64,000 nucleotides of DNA from an uncultured Clostridia bacterium. Lineage in GTDB: Bacteria; Bacillota; Clostridia; HGM11514. The notes beneath the pieces are model-generated. The model saw only the letters and a program-made list of their open reading frames with translations. It was not told the origin of the DNA and made no database searches. This document shows positions 34,261-43,672 of the stretch, in pieces (the stretch's first letter is position 1; every line of letters starts with the position of its first letter). Both the position numbers and the translations under genes were made by a program. Where the stretch lies: assembly GCA_934464705.1 (NCBI GenBank), contig CAKSKB010000017.1, forward strand, positions 1 to 64,000. Direction: 5' to 3'.

Positions 34261-34984
34261 AATACTCGGTGTTAAAATCAATAATGTTACAATGGATGAA
34301 GCCGTCGACAAGCTTTGGGAATTTTGCGGCGAAGAAGGCAATCATGCTGTTTTTACTCCAAATCCCGAATTTGTCTACAGGGCTTACCATGACCCCGATT
34401 TCAGGGACAAGCTTAATTCCGCAGACCTTATTATTCCCGACGGAATAGGTCTTATCTATGCGGCTAAAATCATAGGAACTCCCCTCAAAGAGCGTGTTCC
34501 CGGGTTTGAAGTTTGCTGCAAAATAATTGACAGGGCAGCGGAAAAGTCGGCAAAAATTTTCATTCTCGGCGGAAAGCCCGGGGTCGCCGAACTTGCAAAA
34601 AAGAATCTGGAGCGTGACCACAAGGGGATTAATGTTGTCGGAGTCAATGACGGATATTTTAAGGACGATGAAGAGGTTATTGCTAAAATTAATGCATTGA
34701 AGCCCGATTTCCTGCTTGTTTGCACGGGATGCCCCAAACAGGAAAACTGGATTTGCAAATACAAAGACAGACTTGATGTTAAAGTTTCGATAGGCGCCGG
34801 CGGAACGGTAGATGTTTTGTCGGAAACGGTAAAGCGTGCGCCGAAATTCTTCTGTAAATTCGGGCTTGAGTGGTTTTACCGTCTTATAACTCAGCCGACA
34901 AGAATCGGCAGAATGATGAATCTTCCAAAGTTTTTGTTTACGGTAATAGGTAAAAAAATGAGAGGCGGCGGAGCAGATGCTTAA
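34247..34984 (+). CDS. WecG/TagA/CpsF family glycosyltransferase
   Basis: This 245-residue GT26 enzyme has the conserved segments [35 protein letters not shown] and [15 protein letters not shown], plus [18 protein letters not shown]. Family members transfer N-acetylmannosamine or its uronic acid to lipid-linked GlcNAc in teichoic acid or enterobacterial common antigen synthesis. The TTG at 34247 with GGAGGAG upstream is the likely start. It overlaps both neighbours. Confidence 0.9.
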   Translation: MDSIKILGVKINNVTMDEAVDKLWEFCGEEGNHAVFTPNPEFVYRAYHDPDFRDKLNSADLIIPDGIGLIYAAKIIGTPLKERVPGFEVCCKIIDRAAEKSAKIFILGGKPGVAELAKKNLERDHKGINVVGVNDGYFKDDEEVIAKINALKPDFLLVCTGCPKQENWICKYKDRLDVKVSIGAGGTVDVLSETVKRAPKFFCKFGLEWFYRLITQPTRIGRMMNLPKFLFTVIGKKMRGGGADA

Positions 34985-35738
34985 AGTTACATTGATTGAA
35001 CATACACCTAACCCCGAGAAAGTGATAGCGGCAGCGGCTAAGCTATGCTATTCTTCGTCAGATATAGATTCGCTCTATGACGGGCTGGACGAGGAAAAGT
35101 CGCAGAAATTTATAGGTCAGCTTATGTCTTACGGTCATGCAAGCCCGATTGAGCACGCTTCGTTCACATTCGGGATAGAGGGTGTTTCGCGTTCGCTTCT
35201 TGCACAGATTACAAGGCACAGAATTGCGTCATTCAGCGTTAAATCGCAAAGATATGTCGGCGAAAGCGATTTTACATACATCACACCGCCAGAAATTGAA
35301 AAAAATCCCGAGGCTCTCGAATATTTTGAAAAGACCATGGGAGAGATTCGCAGCAGCTACCAAAAACTCGCCGGAATACTTAAAGCGGGGCATTATGACA
35401 AACTGATTTCGGAAGGGACTCCGGAAAAGGATGCTAAAAGAAAAGCCGAGAAATCAGCATTCGAGGACGCCCGATTTGTTCTCCCGAATGCCTGCGAAAC
35501 GAAAATGGTTGTTACGATGAACGCACGCAGTCTGTTTAACTTTTTCAACCTCAGATGCTGCAGCAGAGCACAATGGGAAATCCGTGCGCTCGCAACAGAA
35601 ATGCTCAGATTATGCAAATCCGTTGCTCCTACGCTGTTTGCAAATGCCGGTCCGTCATGCGTTTGCGGAAAGTGCTCCGAAGGCTCAATGTCATGCGGAA
35701 AAGCTAAAGAAATGCAGGAAAAATTCAAAAATCTTTAA
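34977..35738 (+). CDS. thyX: FAD-dependent thymidylate synthase (ThyX)
   Basis: This 253-residue protein contains the full ThyX motif RHRxxSxxxxSxR as [13 protein letters not shown], plus [17 protein letters not shown]. ThyX makes dTMP from dUMP with FADH2 and methylene-THF, replacing ThyA. The C-terminal region ends in a cysteine cluster ([15 protein letters not shown]), seen in clostridial homologues and possibly metal-binding. The next gene is a thymidylate kinase, so both steps to dTDP are linked. Its ATG overlaps the end of the WecG gene. Confidence 0.95.
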   Translation: MLKVTLIEHTPNPEKVIAAAAKLCYSSSDIDSLYDGLDEEKSQKFIGQLMSYGHASPIEHASFTFGIEGVSRSLLAQITRHRIASFSVKSQRYVGESDFTYITPPEIEKNPEALEYFEKTMGEIRSSYQKLAGILKAGHYDKLISEGTPEKDAKRKAEKSAFEDARFVLPNACETKMVVTMNARSLFNFFNLRCCSRAQWEIRALATEMLRLCKSVAPTLFANAGPSCVCGKCSEGSMSCGKAKEMQEKFKNL

Positions 35739-35747
35739 GGTGATTTA

Positions 35748-36407
35748 ATGTTTATAGTTATAGAAGGTGTTGACGCAAGCGGCAAAGAAACGCAAACCAA
35801 ACTTCTGTGCAGCCGCTTTGAAAATGCACAGCATATAGAATTTCCGGATTACGCAAGCGAGTCGTCATCACTTGTTAAGATGTACCTTGCCGGAGATTTC
35901 GGAAAGGCGGCAGATGATGTCAGCCCTTATGCGGCGTCGGTGTTTTTTGCCTGCGACAGATTTGCTTCATACAAAATGAAGTGGAAAAAAACATTGGATA
36001 ACGGCGGTATGGTTATAGCCGACAGGTATGTATCGTCCAATCTTATTCATCAATCCTGCAAAATAACCGATGAAGCCGAAAAGCAGCGCTTCATTTCATG
36101 GCTTGAAGATTTTGAATACGGTATTATGGGGATTCCGAAACCCGATTTTACGGTTTTTCTCAATATGCCTCCCGAATTTGCAGCTCAGCTTATAAAGGCA
36201 CGGAATAACAAAATTAACGGAAGCACCGAAAAAGATATTCACGAATCCGATTCCGCTTACATGCTGAACGCTTATAATTCCGCAGTAGAACTGGCAAAAC
36301 AGAAAAATTGGTTTACGGTTCTCTGCGCCGAAAACGGCAGAATTAAAACTCCCGAAGAAATATCCGATGAAATCTTCGCTGCTGTTACAAACTTTATGAA
36401 AGGCTGA
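35748..36407 (+). CDS. tmk: Thymidylate kinase-like protein
   Basis: This 219-residue kinase has a P-loop, IEGVDASGKETQ, and the dTMP kinase motif MVIADRYVSSN, with VFLNMPPEFA later. It phosphorylates dTMP to dTDP. It lies 9 bp after thyX. The sequence FACDRFASYK also fits the DRxxxxxK region. It is a more divergent, thyX-linked variant, so a second standard tmk could exist elsewhere in the genome. Confidence 0.88.
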   Translation: MFIVIEGVDASGKETQTKLLCSRFENAQHIEFPDYASESSSLVKMYLAGDFGKAADDVSPYAASVFFACDRFASYKMKWKKTLDNGGMVIADRYVSSNLIHQSCKITDEAEKQRFISWLEDFEYGIMGIPKPDFTVFLNMPPEFAAQLIKARNNKINGSTEKDIHESDSAYMLNAYNSAVELAKQKNWFTVLCAENGRIKTPEEISDEIFAAVTNFMKG

Positions 36408-36411
36408 TTTT

Positions 36412-37299
36412 ATGTTTCATGATATTTGCCTTGACGACAAAAAACTCTTTGATAAATACATGTTTCCCGACAAGGCAACACATTCGCAGTACAATTTTAC
36501 AAACCTGTATATGTGGCGCCATGAACTTAAGCCGACCGTATGCGAATTCAAAGATTATCTTTGCATACACACCAAATACTACGGTCACGAAATGGCGCTT
36601 TTTCCGATTGGCAAAAGCCTTGCTGGCGCAAGGTGCGCAATTGATATGATGCTTGAAACATTCGGCAATAAACTTACTTTTGCCGTACTTGATGACGAAA
36701 AATCCGCTGCGCTTGAGGCGCTTTATCCCGGAAAATTCAAATTCTACGAAAACCGCGCAAACTACGACTATGTTTATCTTACAGAGCGGCTCATTACGCT
36801 TTCCGGCAAAAAGCTTCACGCCAAACGCAACCATATAAATAAATTCAAGGCGGAATTTGATTATGAATATAAGTCCCTGAACACCGGTTTGCTCAAATAC
36901 TGCGAGGAAATTGAGCGTTCATGGCTTGAAAATAAAGACGATATGAGCGAAAGGGATAAAAAGTCCGAATTATTGTCCACGATGAATGTGCTTGATAATT
37001 TTGATTATCTCAGCTGCCGCGGCGGCATTGTTTTTATAGACGGAAAGCCTGCCGCATATTCGATAGGGGAAATGATGACGGACAAGACCGCTCTTATTCA
37101 TATAGAAAAGGCTGACAGGAATATAGAGGGTCTGTACCCGATTATCAATCAGCTTACATGCGAAAATGAGTTTTCGGATTCGCTTTTTGTTGACCGTGAG
37201 GAGGATATGGGACTTGAGGCTTTAAGAAAAGCTAAGCTCTCATATCATCCGGACAAACTTTTGAAGTCCGACCGTGCGAGGCTGAAAAAATGCTTATAA
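36412..37299 (+). CDS. DUF2156 (phosphatidylglycerol lysyltransferase C-domain-like) protein
   Basis: This 295-residue protein resembles the GNAT-fold domain found at the C-terminus of MprF and as stand-alone proteins in Clostridia. Typical parts are DKATHSQYNFTNLYMW, KLHAKRNHINKF (an RxxxN segment) and FIDGKPAAYSIGEMM. Stand-alone members lack the MprF membrane domain, so the acceptor and donor are unknown; transfer of an amino acid or acyl group is inferred from the family. The end overlaps the GNAT gene by 10 bp. Confidence 0.78.
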   Translation: MFHDICLDDKKLFDKYMFPDKATHSQYNFTNLYMWRHELKPTVCEFKDYLCIHTKYYGHEMALFPIGKSLAGARCAIDMMLETFGNKLTFAVLDDEKSAALEALYPGKFKFYENRANYDYVYLTERLITLSGKKLHAKRNHINKFKAEFDYEYKSLNTGLLKYCEEIERSWLENKDDMSERDKKSELLSTMNVLDNFDYLSCRGGIVFIDGKPAAYSIGEMMTDKTALIHIEKADRNIEGLYPIINQLTCENEFSDSLFVDREEDMGLEALRKAKLSYHPDKLLKSDRARLKKCL

Positions 37300-38021
37300 G
37301 AGAATGCCGCAGCGGTGACATCGGGCAATGCAAAAAGATTTGGCTTGACTGTTTTCCGGAAGACACCGATTTTTGCGGATATTATTTTGACAGCGTTCAT
37401 CCTTTCGGAAAGGCGCTTGTATGCGAAACGGAGAACGGTATTGCATCGTATCTCAACATTATTCCGTTTACGGCAGATTATTTCGGCTGTGAGCTGAAAT
37501 GCAGCTATATTTACGGGGTTTCGACAGACCCGAAATACCGAAAAAAAGGGTATATGAGAGCGCTGATTAACCGTACACATAATATATGTGCAAATGATTC
37601 ATTCACATTTCTTGTACCGTCCGTCAGCGGTATTTATGAAAAATTCGGATATAAGAAAATATCCGAACACCGCATCGCCGATATTAATTTCGGCGGCAGT
37701 GACCGCAAGATTTGTAATGATTTGCAGCATCTTAATATGATATATGACGGCTTCCGAAAAAAATTCGTTTTGTCGCTGAGGCGTTCCGAAAAGTGGTGGA
37801 AATTCATCTATCATACAGCGCTTGCCGACGGATTCCGATTTATTGCAAACGACGGGGCTTATGCGGTAATTTGCGGAGATGAGATTTCGGAAATTGCATA
37901 TGTTTCCGAAAAGTACCGTGACAGTCTTGATATCGGCGGCAAATTGCTCACCATGCCGGAAGTTATGGCACGGGGAAATATTGATTTTAATAACAATTAC
38001 ATTGCAATGTTACTTGATTAA
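37290..38021 (+). CDS. GNAT family N-acetyltransferase
   Basis: This 243-residue protein starts as a GNAT domain: IRECRSGDIGQCKKIW, YIYGVSTDPKYRKKGYMRAL (the acetyl-CoA loop RKKGYM) and then IYEKFGYKKISEHRI. About 110 extra C-terminal residues follow, with sequence like the Eis/SCP2-like helper domain. It likely acetylates a small molecule or protein. It overlaps the DUF2156 gene, another GNAT-fold protein, so the pair may act together. Confidence 0.8.
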   Translation: MLIRECRSGDIGQCKKIWLDCFPEDTDFCGYYFDSVHPFGKALVCETENGIASYLNIIPFTADYFGCELKCSYIYGVSTDPKYRKKGYMRALINRTHNICANDSFTFLVPSVSGIYEKFGYKKISEHRIADINFGGSDRKICNDLQHLNMIYDGFRKKFVLSLRRSEKWWKFIYHTALADGFRFIANDGAYAVICGDEISEIAYVSEKYRDSLDIGGKLLTMPEVMARGNIDFNNNYIAMLLD

Positions 38022-38034
38022 AAGGAGTGTTATC

Positions 38035-38577
38035 ATGATTTATTTGTTTTTGGCAGAAGGATTTGAAGAAATTGAAGCGCTTACTCAGGCTGACCTTTTG
38101 AGACGCGCAGGGCTCGATGTTAAATGCGTTTCCGTTGAAAGCTACCCTGTAATCACCGGCGCACACAAGATTAAAGTCATGGCAGACTGCATAATTTCAG
38201 ACATTACGGTTTCCGCAGACGACATGATATTGCTCCCGGGAGGTATGCCGGGGGTTGAAAATCTTTATGCATGCAAAAAACTGACGGCACTTATAAGATC
38301 ACATTATGATGAGGGCGGCAGAATTGCGGCAATATGCGCGGCTCCGATAATTCTGGGAAGGCTCGGCATACTTGACGGCAAAATGGCAACTTGCTATCCC
38401 GGATTTGAAGACGAACTTCAGGGTGCAAAATACTTTAATTGCCCGGTTGTGGTTGACGGAGAAATTATAACCGCAAAAGCAGCAGGTGCGGCAATAGAAT
38501 TATCCGCAGAAATAATCGCTTCACTTGCGGGCGAAGCAAAAGCCGACAAGGTGCTTTCGGATATATACTATGAATAA
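38035..38577 (+). CDS. DJ-1/PfpI family protein
   Basis: This 180-residue protein has the DJ-1 fold signatures MIYLFLAEGFEEIEAL (Glu of the active site), LLPGGMPGVENL and the nucleophilic elbow IAAICAAPIIL with the reactive cysteine. Relatives act as deglycases, chaperones or putative 4-methyl-5(beta-hydroxyethyl)-thiazole phosphate enzymes; the precise role is not resolved. The ATG at 38035 follows AAAAGGAGTG. Its end overlaps the next gene by 8 bp. Confidence 0.88.
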   Translation: MIYLFLAEGFEEIEALTQADLLRRAGLDVKCVSVESYPVITGAHKIKVMADCIISDITVSADDMILLPGGMPGVENLYACKKLTALIRSHYDEGGRIAAICAAPIILGRLGILDGKMATCYPGFEDELQGAKYFNCPVVVDGEIITAKAAGAAIELSAEIIASLAGEAKADKVLSDIYYE

Positions 38578-39094
38578 ATCCGAACTCAGAAAAACGGCAC
38601 GAAAACTGAAAAAATCTTTGGATTTCAACGAAATTTCAAAAGCCGTGTGCAAAAATATAATCACATTGGAAGAATATAAAAAATCGGACTCCGTTATGCT
38701 GTATCATGCTCTTGCGGACGAAATTCCGCTTGAGGCACTTATGAACACCTCCGAAAAACGCTTTTCTTTTCCGGCTGTTGAAGGTGATTACATCATCCCG
38801 AGAGAACACACTTCATCTGAAAAAATCGGTAAATTCGGTATACTTGAACCGACCGGCAGAGTTCTTTTGAAACAGGAAATTGATTTGGTTGTTGTCCCTG
38901 GGGTTATGTTCGGACCGGATATGAGCAGAATCGGCCGCGGAAAAGGGTTTTATGACCGCTTTCTGAGCGATTTTAACGGAATAAAACTCGGCGTATGCCC
39001 GGATTTACTCCTTTCGGATTCGGTTTTCAGCGAAAAATATGATATTAAAATGGACATTATTGTCACAGAAAAGCAGATAATAAAGGTTGATTAA
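38570..39094 (+). CDS. 5-formyltetrahydrofolate cyclo-ligase
   Basis: This 174-residue enzyme has the family motifs at the C-terminal half: DLVVVPGVMFGPDMSRIGRGKGFYDRFL, where GRGKGFYDR is diagnostic. It converts 5-formyl-THF to 5,10-methenyl-THF with ATP, recovering a folate form. The ATG at 38570 overlaps the DJ-1 gene. It fits with thyX (a folate user) a few genes upstream. Confidence 0.9.
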   Translation: MNKSELRKTARKLKKSLDFNEISKAVCKNIITLEEYKKSDSVMLYHALADEIPLEALMNTSEKRFSFPAVEGDYIIPREHTSSEKIGKFGILEPTGRVLLKQEIDLVVVPGVMFGPDMSRIGRGKGFYDRFLSDFNGIKLGVCPDLLLSDSVFSEKYDIKMDIIVTEKQIIKVD

Positions 39095-39096
39095 TT

Positions 39097-40008
39097 ATGG
39101 ACGGTAACAATAAAATTTCATACAGCGGTGTTAACTGGCTGCTGTTTTTCAACATAATTCTTTATGTCGTTATAACAGAGCTTGTTATAGTCGTTAACTC
39201 CTACATAAGCTATAACGAGCCGGATACTTATCTTACAAGGATTATAGTGCAGACTCTCGGGATTCTGCTCCCGGTTATTCTTTACTCAAAATCCAAAGGC
39301 TTGGATTTTGCGGAATTCTACAGAGTTAAGCCGCTCAGTATTAAAAACTGCGCTGTTATAATAGGTCTCGGCGTTTGCTGGCAGTTTATCGGATATATAC
39401 TCAAGTTTGCATCGACTTCGCTTTTCGGGCTGTTTAAGGTTACATATACGGTCAATGCGCAGAAAACTCCGCTTTCAACTGCACCTCACGAGCTTATTCC
39501 GGCACTTCTGGCGCTGGTTGTGCTTCCGGCGGTTGCGGAAGAACTGTTATTCAGAGGGCTTGTGGTAAGGTCGTATGAAAAATGGGGAACAAAAAGCGCA
39601 ATCGTTATTTCGGCTGTGTTTTTCAGCATTCTTCATCTTGATATTATTAATGTTGTTGCAACTCTGCTTATGGGAATACTTCTTGCATATGTTGTTGTTA
39701 AAACCGACTCTATCCTTTCCGGGATACTGCTTCACTTCGCAAACAATCTGACGGCAACTATTATAATGCTTATCATATCAAACACAAAAAACTTCCGCGC
39801 GGAAACCATTATTTTTATAAGCGCCGGCGCTATAGTTTTGTTTTTCTTCCTGCTCTCGAAGTTCGGAAGAATGAATATAAAATCAAAATATATACCGCAG
39901 AAAAAAACAGTTGCGGCAGACCTCTGCAAAGCGCTGTTTAATCTGCCGATGCTCCTCAGCATAATTGCTTTCATAATATTGCAGTTGCGTATATTTGATG
40001 TATTTTAA
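39097..40008 (+). CDS. CPBP family intramembrane glutamic endopeptidase
   Basis: This 303-residue protein has eight or so hydrophobic segments and the CPBP/Abi motifs AVAEELLFRGLV (EExxxR), FSILHLD (FxxxH) and GILLHFANN (HxxxN). These proteases relate to eukaryotic Rce1 and to bacteriocin immunity proteins. Substrate unknown. It begins 2 bp after the cyclo-ligase gene. A long hydrophobic C-terminal extension follows the catalytic part. Confidence 0.88.
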   Translation: MDGNNKISYSGVNWLLFFNIILYVVITELVIVVNSYISYNEPDTYLTRIIVQTLGILLPVILYSKSKGLDFAEFYRVKPLSIKNCAVIIGLGVCWQFIGYILKFASTSLFGLFKVTYTVNAQKTPLSTAPHELIPALLALVVLPAVAEELLFRGLVVRSYEKWGTKSAIVISAVFFSILHLDIINVVATLLMGILLAYVVVKTDSILSGILLHFANNLTATIIMLIISNTKNFRAETIIFISAGAIVLFFFLLSKFGRMNIKSKYIPQKKTVAADLCKALFNLPMLLSIIAFIILQLRIFDVF

Positions 40009-40017
40009 GGTGGTTTT

Positions 40018-41037
40018 ATGAACAGAAGTACAAAAGAAAAACGAAAAAACAGAAACATTATCATCGCTATTGCTGCGGTACTGCTGCTAATAATTGTCGG
40101 CTGTACGCTGAAATTCGAGTTTGCCGGCTCAAAAAGCAATCAGATTCAGGTTGTGATTAAAATCGAGCAGGGCGACAGCGTAAGCAGCATAACTTCACAG
40201 CTTAAAAACAACGATGTTATCAAGTACCGCTTGCTTTTCAAGGCGTATCTTAAATCAAAAGGCGCTGACGGCAAAATTAAAACCGGTATTCACTATCTCA
40301 CAACCCACATGGCATATTCGGATATTGTAAAGGAACTTTCAAGTGATTCTTCCTCCGAAGGCGTTGCTGTTACGGTTCCCGAAGGGTATGAATTCCGTAT
40401 GATTGCGGATCTGCTTTCCGAAAAGGGACTGATTGACCGTGACAGGTTTTATTCACTGGCGGAAACATATGACTTCAACTATGATTTTATAGATATGATT
40501 CCCGAACGCAGCACAAGGCTTGAGGGGTACCTTTTCCCGGACACTTATTATATAACTCCCGAGGAAGACGAGCTTGATATTCTGCTCATGATGCTCGACC
40601 GTTTCAACGAAACATTTACGGACGATATGAAAAATCAGGCAGCTAAAATGGGAATGACGGTCGACCAGGTGGTTAATCTCGCATCTATCATTCAGCGTGA
40701 AGCTGCTAATTCCGACGAAATGCCGCTTGTTTCTTCTGTTTTTCATAACAGGCTTCAGAGCGATGAATATCCGTATCTTCAGTCATGTGCGACGGTTCAG
40801 TATATTCTTGAAGAAAGAAAACCCGTCCTTTCAAACGAAGATACGCAGATTGATTCACCGTATAACACTTATAAATATAAGGGGCTTCCGGTAGGTCCCA
40901 TTGCATCTCCCGGGCTTGATGCGCTCAACGCAGCACTTTACCCGGCTGATTCAAATTACTATTTCTTTTATGCCGACGAAAGCGGAAAATCCGTATTTTC
41001 CGAAACATTTGACCAGCATAATCAAGGAGCAAACTGA
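40018..41037 (+). CDS. mltG: Endolytic transglycosylase MltG (YceG-like)
   Basis: This 339-residue protein has one N-terminal membrane anchor (NIIIAIAAVLLLIIVG), a LysM-like region (VKIEQGDSVSSITSQLK) and the YceG catalytic domain. Catalytic Glu lies in SIIQREAAN; RLEGYLFPDTYYI and SPYNTYKYKGLPVGPIASPG are signature parts. It cuts nascent glycan strands and helps end their growth. It is fused at its stop to the trmR start (TGATGA), in the same order as yrrL-yrrM in Bacillus subtilis. Confidence 0.93.
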   Translation: MNRSTKEKRKNRNIIIAIAAVLLLIIVGCTLKFEFAGSKSNQIQVVIKIEQGDSVSSITSQLKNNDVIKYRLLFKAYLKSKGADGKIKTGIHYLTTHMAYSDIVKELSSDSSSEGVAVTVPEGYEFRMIADLLSEKGLIDRDRFYSLAETYDFNYDFIDMIPERSTRLEGYLFPDTYYITPEEDELDILLMMLDRFNETFTDDMKNQAAKMGMTVDQVVNLASIIQREAANSDEMPLVSSVFHNRLQSDEYPYLQSCATVQYILEERKPVLSNEDTQIDSPYNTYKYKGLPVGPIASPGLDALNAALYPADSNYYFFYADESGKSVFSETFDQHNQGAN

Positions 41038-41681
41038 TGATTGACGACAGCATAAATCACGAATATATTATAAGATATCTGCGTGATAATTTTGAAGAGC
41101 CGACGCCTCTGTTGGCTTCAATGCGCCGCTTGGCGAACGAAAATGATATACCTATTGCCGAACCCGAAACCGCTGCGCTTTTAAGATTTTTGTGCGGAGT
41201 AAAAAAGCCTGCCAGAATCCTTGAAATCGGTACTGCGATTGCATATTCATCAATTCTCATGGCGGAAAGCTGCAATGCCGAAATCGTTACGCTTGAACGC
41301 AACGAAGAAATGTATTCTCTCGCCGGCAAATTCATCGGGCAAGCCGGATTTAATGACAGAATAAATATAGTTTTCGGCGACGCCCTTGATACAATCGGCA
41401 GCGTTGAAGGTGATTTTGACATTGTGTTTATAGACGCCTCGAAAGGGCACTATGAGGACTTTTTCAGCAAAGCAAAGCTTTCGGATAACGGGATATTTAT
41501 ATGCGATAATGTTCTTTATAAGGGCATGACAGCAACGGATGAATTGCTTATAAAACGCAAAACAACCATTGTTAAACGGCTAAGGAAATTCATTTCCGAC
41601 ATATGCGGAAACAAAGAATATTACAGTGCGCTGCTGCCTATCGGCGATGGAGTGCTGCTTGCATACAGAAACGGAGATTGA
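41037..41681 (+). CDS. trmR: O-methyltransferase, tRNA 5-hydroxyuridine methyltransferase TrmR-like
   Basis: This 214-residue class I SAM enzyme has RILEIGTAIAYSSILMAE (SAM motif), AEIVTLERNEEM and FDIVFIDASKGHYEDFF with CDNVLYKG, as in the YrrM/TrmR group. In Bacillus subtilis TrmR makes 5-methoxyuridine at position 34 of tRNA from hydroxyuridine. Position between mltG and a U32 gene supports that role over a general catechol methyltransferase. Its start overlaps the mltG stop by one base. Confidence 0.85.
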   Translation: MIDDSINHEYIIRYLRDNFEEPTPLLASMRRLANENDIPIAEPETAALLRFLCGVKKPARILEIGTAIAYSSILMAESCNAEIVTLERNEEMYSLAGKFIGQAGFNDRINIVFGDALDTIGSVEGDFDIVFIDASKGHYEDFFSKAKLSDNGIFICDNVLYKGMTATDELLIKRKTTIVKRLRKFISDICGNKEYYSALLPIGDGVLLAYRNGD

Positions 41682-41684
41682 TTT

Positions 41685-42893
41685 ATGGAAATTCTTTCAC
41701 CTGCGGGTAATCTTGATAAGCTTAAAACTGCCGTGCAGTACGGCGCAGACGCGGTTTACTGCGGAATCGGCAAGTTTTCGCTCCGTACCGCTGCGGACAA
41801 CTTCACATTTGACGAGCTTTGCGAAGGAATTGATTTCGCTCACAAAAACGGACGCAAGGTTTACATAACTGCAAATGCAATACCTCACGAAGTGGATCTT
41901 GACAGTTTCCGAAGCATTTGCGAACAGGCGATTGCCGCAAATGCCGATGCACTTATTATTTCCGATTTGGGCGCATTTGACATAGCGTCGGAATATAAAA
42001 ATAAAATTGCGCTTCATGTCAGCACACAGGCGAGCAACACAAATTCACGCTCAATGAATGTATGGCACAGAATGGGTGCGTCGAGGATTGTTCTTGCGCG
42101 CGAGCTTTCATTCAACGAAATCAGGGAAATAAGAAAAAACATTTCTCCCGAGCTTGAACTCGAAATGTTCGTGCACGGCGCAATGTGTATGTCGTACTCC
42201 GGAAGATGCCTTATAAGCAATTATCTTACGGCAAGGGACTCAAACAGGGGAGCCTGCGCACAGCCTTGCCGCTGGAAATACTACCTTACCGAGGAGAAAC
42301 GCCCCGGCGAATATATGCAGATTACCGAGGACGATAACGGTACTTTCCTTTTTAATTCCAAGGATTTATGCCTTATCAATTACCTTCCCGAAATTGCACA
42401 GCTCGGCGTAAACAGTCTTAAAATTGAGGGGCGTATGAAAAGCTCTTACTATGCAGCGATTGTCACAAAGGCTTACAGGCAGGCTCTTGATGACTATTAT
42501 AGAAATCCTTCCGCTCCGATTGACCCGTATTATTACGAAGAACTTTGCAAGGTCAGCCACAGAGATTATTATACCGGCTTTTCATTCGGGAAACCCGACA
42601 AAGACGGACAGATTTACGGCTATAATTCTTATATAAGGGATTGCGACATTGTCGGAGTAGTAGTCAAAAACTGCGGTGATTACTATATTGTCGAACAAAG
42701 AAACAAGTTCTATGACGGCGACGAACTTGAAGTGGTTCCGCCGGTTGAGAGATTTTTTGTTCAGAAAATTGAAGGTCTTTGCGATGAAAACGGGAATCTC
42801 ATAGAGTCGGCGCCTCATTCAAAGATGCTTCTCAGGATTAAAATTGACCGTGATGTTCCGCCGGGAACCATAATACGAAAACCGGTTGAATAA
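41685..42893 (+). CDS. trhP: Peptidase U32 family protein, tRNA hydroxylation TrhP-like
   Basis: This 402-residue protein begins with ILSPAGNLDKLKTAVQYGADAVY and includes the U32 signature EMFVHGAMCMSYSGRCLISN, then NRGACAQPCRW with cysteines that probably bind an iron-sulfur cluster. U32 proteins of this type (YrrN/YrrO, TrhP) introduce the hydroxyl group at U34 of tRNA. The gene lies 3 bp after trmR, whose product methylates that hydroxyl, so the two act in sequence. A single U32 gene is seen where Bacillus subtilis has two. Confidence 0.88.
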   Translation: MEILSPAGNLDKLKTAVQYGADAVYCGIGKFSLRTAADNFTFDELCEGIDFAHKNGRKVYITANAIPHEVDLDSFRSICEQAIAANADALIISDLGAFDIASEYKNKIALHVSTQASNTNSRSMNVWHRMGASRIVLARELSFNEIREIRKNISPELELEMFVHGAMCMSYSGRCLISNYLTARDSNRGACAQPCRWKYYLTEEKRPGEYMQITEDDNGTFLFNSKDLCLINYLPEIAQLGVNSLKIEGRMKSSYYAAIVTKAYRQALDDYYRNPSAPIDPYYYEELCKVSHRDYYTGFSFGKPDKDGQIYGYNSYIRDCDIVGVVVKNCGDYYIVEQRNKFYDGDELEVVPPVERFFVQKIEGLCDENGNLIESAPHSKMLLRIKIDRDVPPGTIIRKPVE

Positions 42894-42901
42894 TATTCCT
42901 C

Positions 42902-42930
42902 TTTACTTTTTCGGAAAAATATTGTATAAT
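42902..42930 (+). promoter_or_regulatory. Promoter upstream of the 231-residue membrane protein
   Basis: TTTACT (42902-42907) and TATAAT (42925-42930) are 17 bp apart, 20 bp before the next start. Confidence 0.7.
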
Positions 42931-42950
42931 AAACCGAGGGGGAAACTTCT

Positions 42951-43646
42951 ATGTTTAATGACAAAGTGCTTGATTTCAAAAAAAGAGCGCACCTTGCAAG
43001 CACATCTTTTAACAGATACGCCGCATGGAAAGCATATGCTTTTGTAATATTTTCTGCACTTTTATATGAAATTCTGATATTTTTTGAAGGGCTTAATTCG
43101 TCGTTTTTTATATTTCAGATACTGCTCCTGATTGAAGCCGGAACTTTCTTTACTCATTTTGTTCTGCTTCTTCTTGACAGAAACAAAAAATGCTTTATAA
43201 ATCTCTTTGTCGCCGTTTCGATAGCAATTTCGGCATTGTCTCCGTTTTTGCTGTCTTATACAAGGCTTCACATCGGCGGCTGGGACATGTGGGCATTTTT
43301 GTATTTTGCGGTAGGGTATCCTCTGTCGTATATTGCGCTTTCGGTCTTTGCATTTTCAAACCGAAATATATATTACAGAAAATCCGTTGCCGTAATATTG
43401 GGCGTTATTATGATTATTCTTTCGGCTTTGACCCTTTTTTATGCCATACTTTACGGCGGATACCAATACTACATAAACCTGGATTTCATTCCGAGAAGAA
43501 CCGTAGCCCTTATTGTGTTTAATGTTCAGTATGAAAATATTTCGCTTGTCGAGAGGCTGTTCCAGTTTTCGCTGCTTCTCAATTCGCTGTGTATATCAAA
43601 CAAAAAGTTCTCTATGGACTTCGGCATTGTAAACCGCAGTCTTTGA
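42951..43646 (+). CDS. Hypothetical multi-pass membrane protein
   Basis: I do not recognise this 231-residue protein. It shows about five hydrophobic stretches (for example AYAFVIFSALLYEILIFF, FFIFQILLLIEAGTFFTHF and SVAVILGVIMIILSALTLFY), an N-terminal basic amphipathic part and aromatic-rich loops. No catalytic motif or known transporter signature is visible. It has its own promoter and a GAGGGGG site. The next gene follows after 26 bp. Confidence 0.7.
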   Translation: MFNDKVLDFKKRAHLASTSFNRYAAWKAYAFVIFSALLYEILIFFEGLNSSFFIFQILLLIEAGTFFTHFVLLLLDRNKKCFINLFVAVSIAISALSPFLLSYTRLHIGGWDMWAFLYFAVGYPLSYIALSVFAFSNRNIYYRKSVAVILGVIMIILSALTLFYAILYGGYQYYINLDFIPRRTVALIVFNVQYENISLVERLFQFSLLLNSLCISNKKFSMDFGIVNRSL

Positions 43647-43672
43647 AATAATATTTTACAGGGGTGTTGAAA

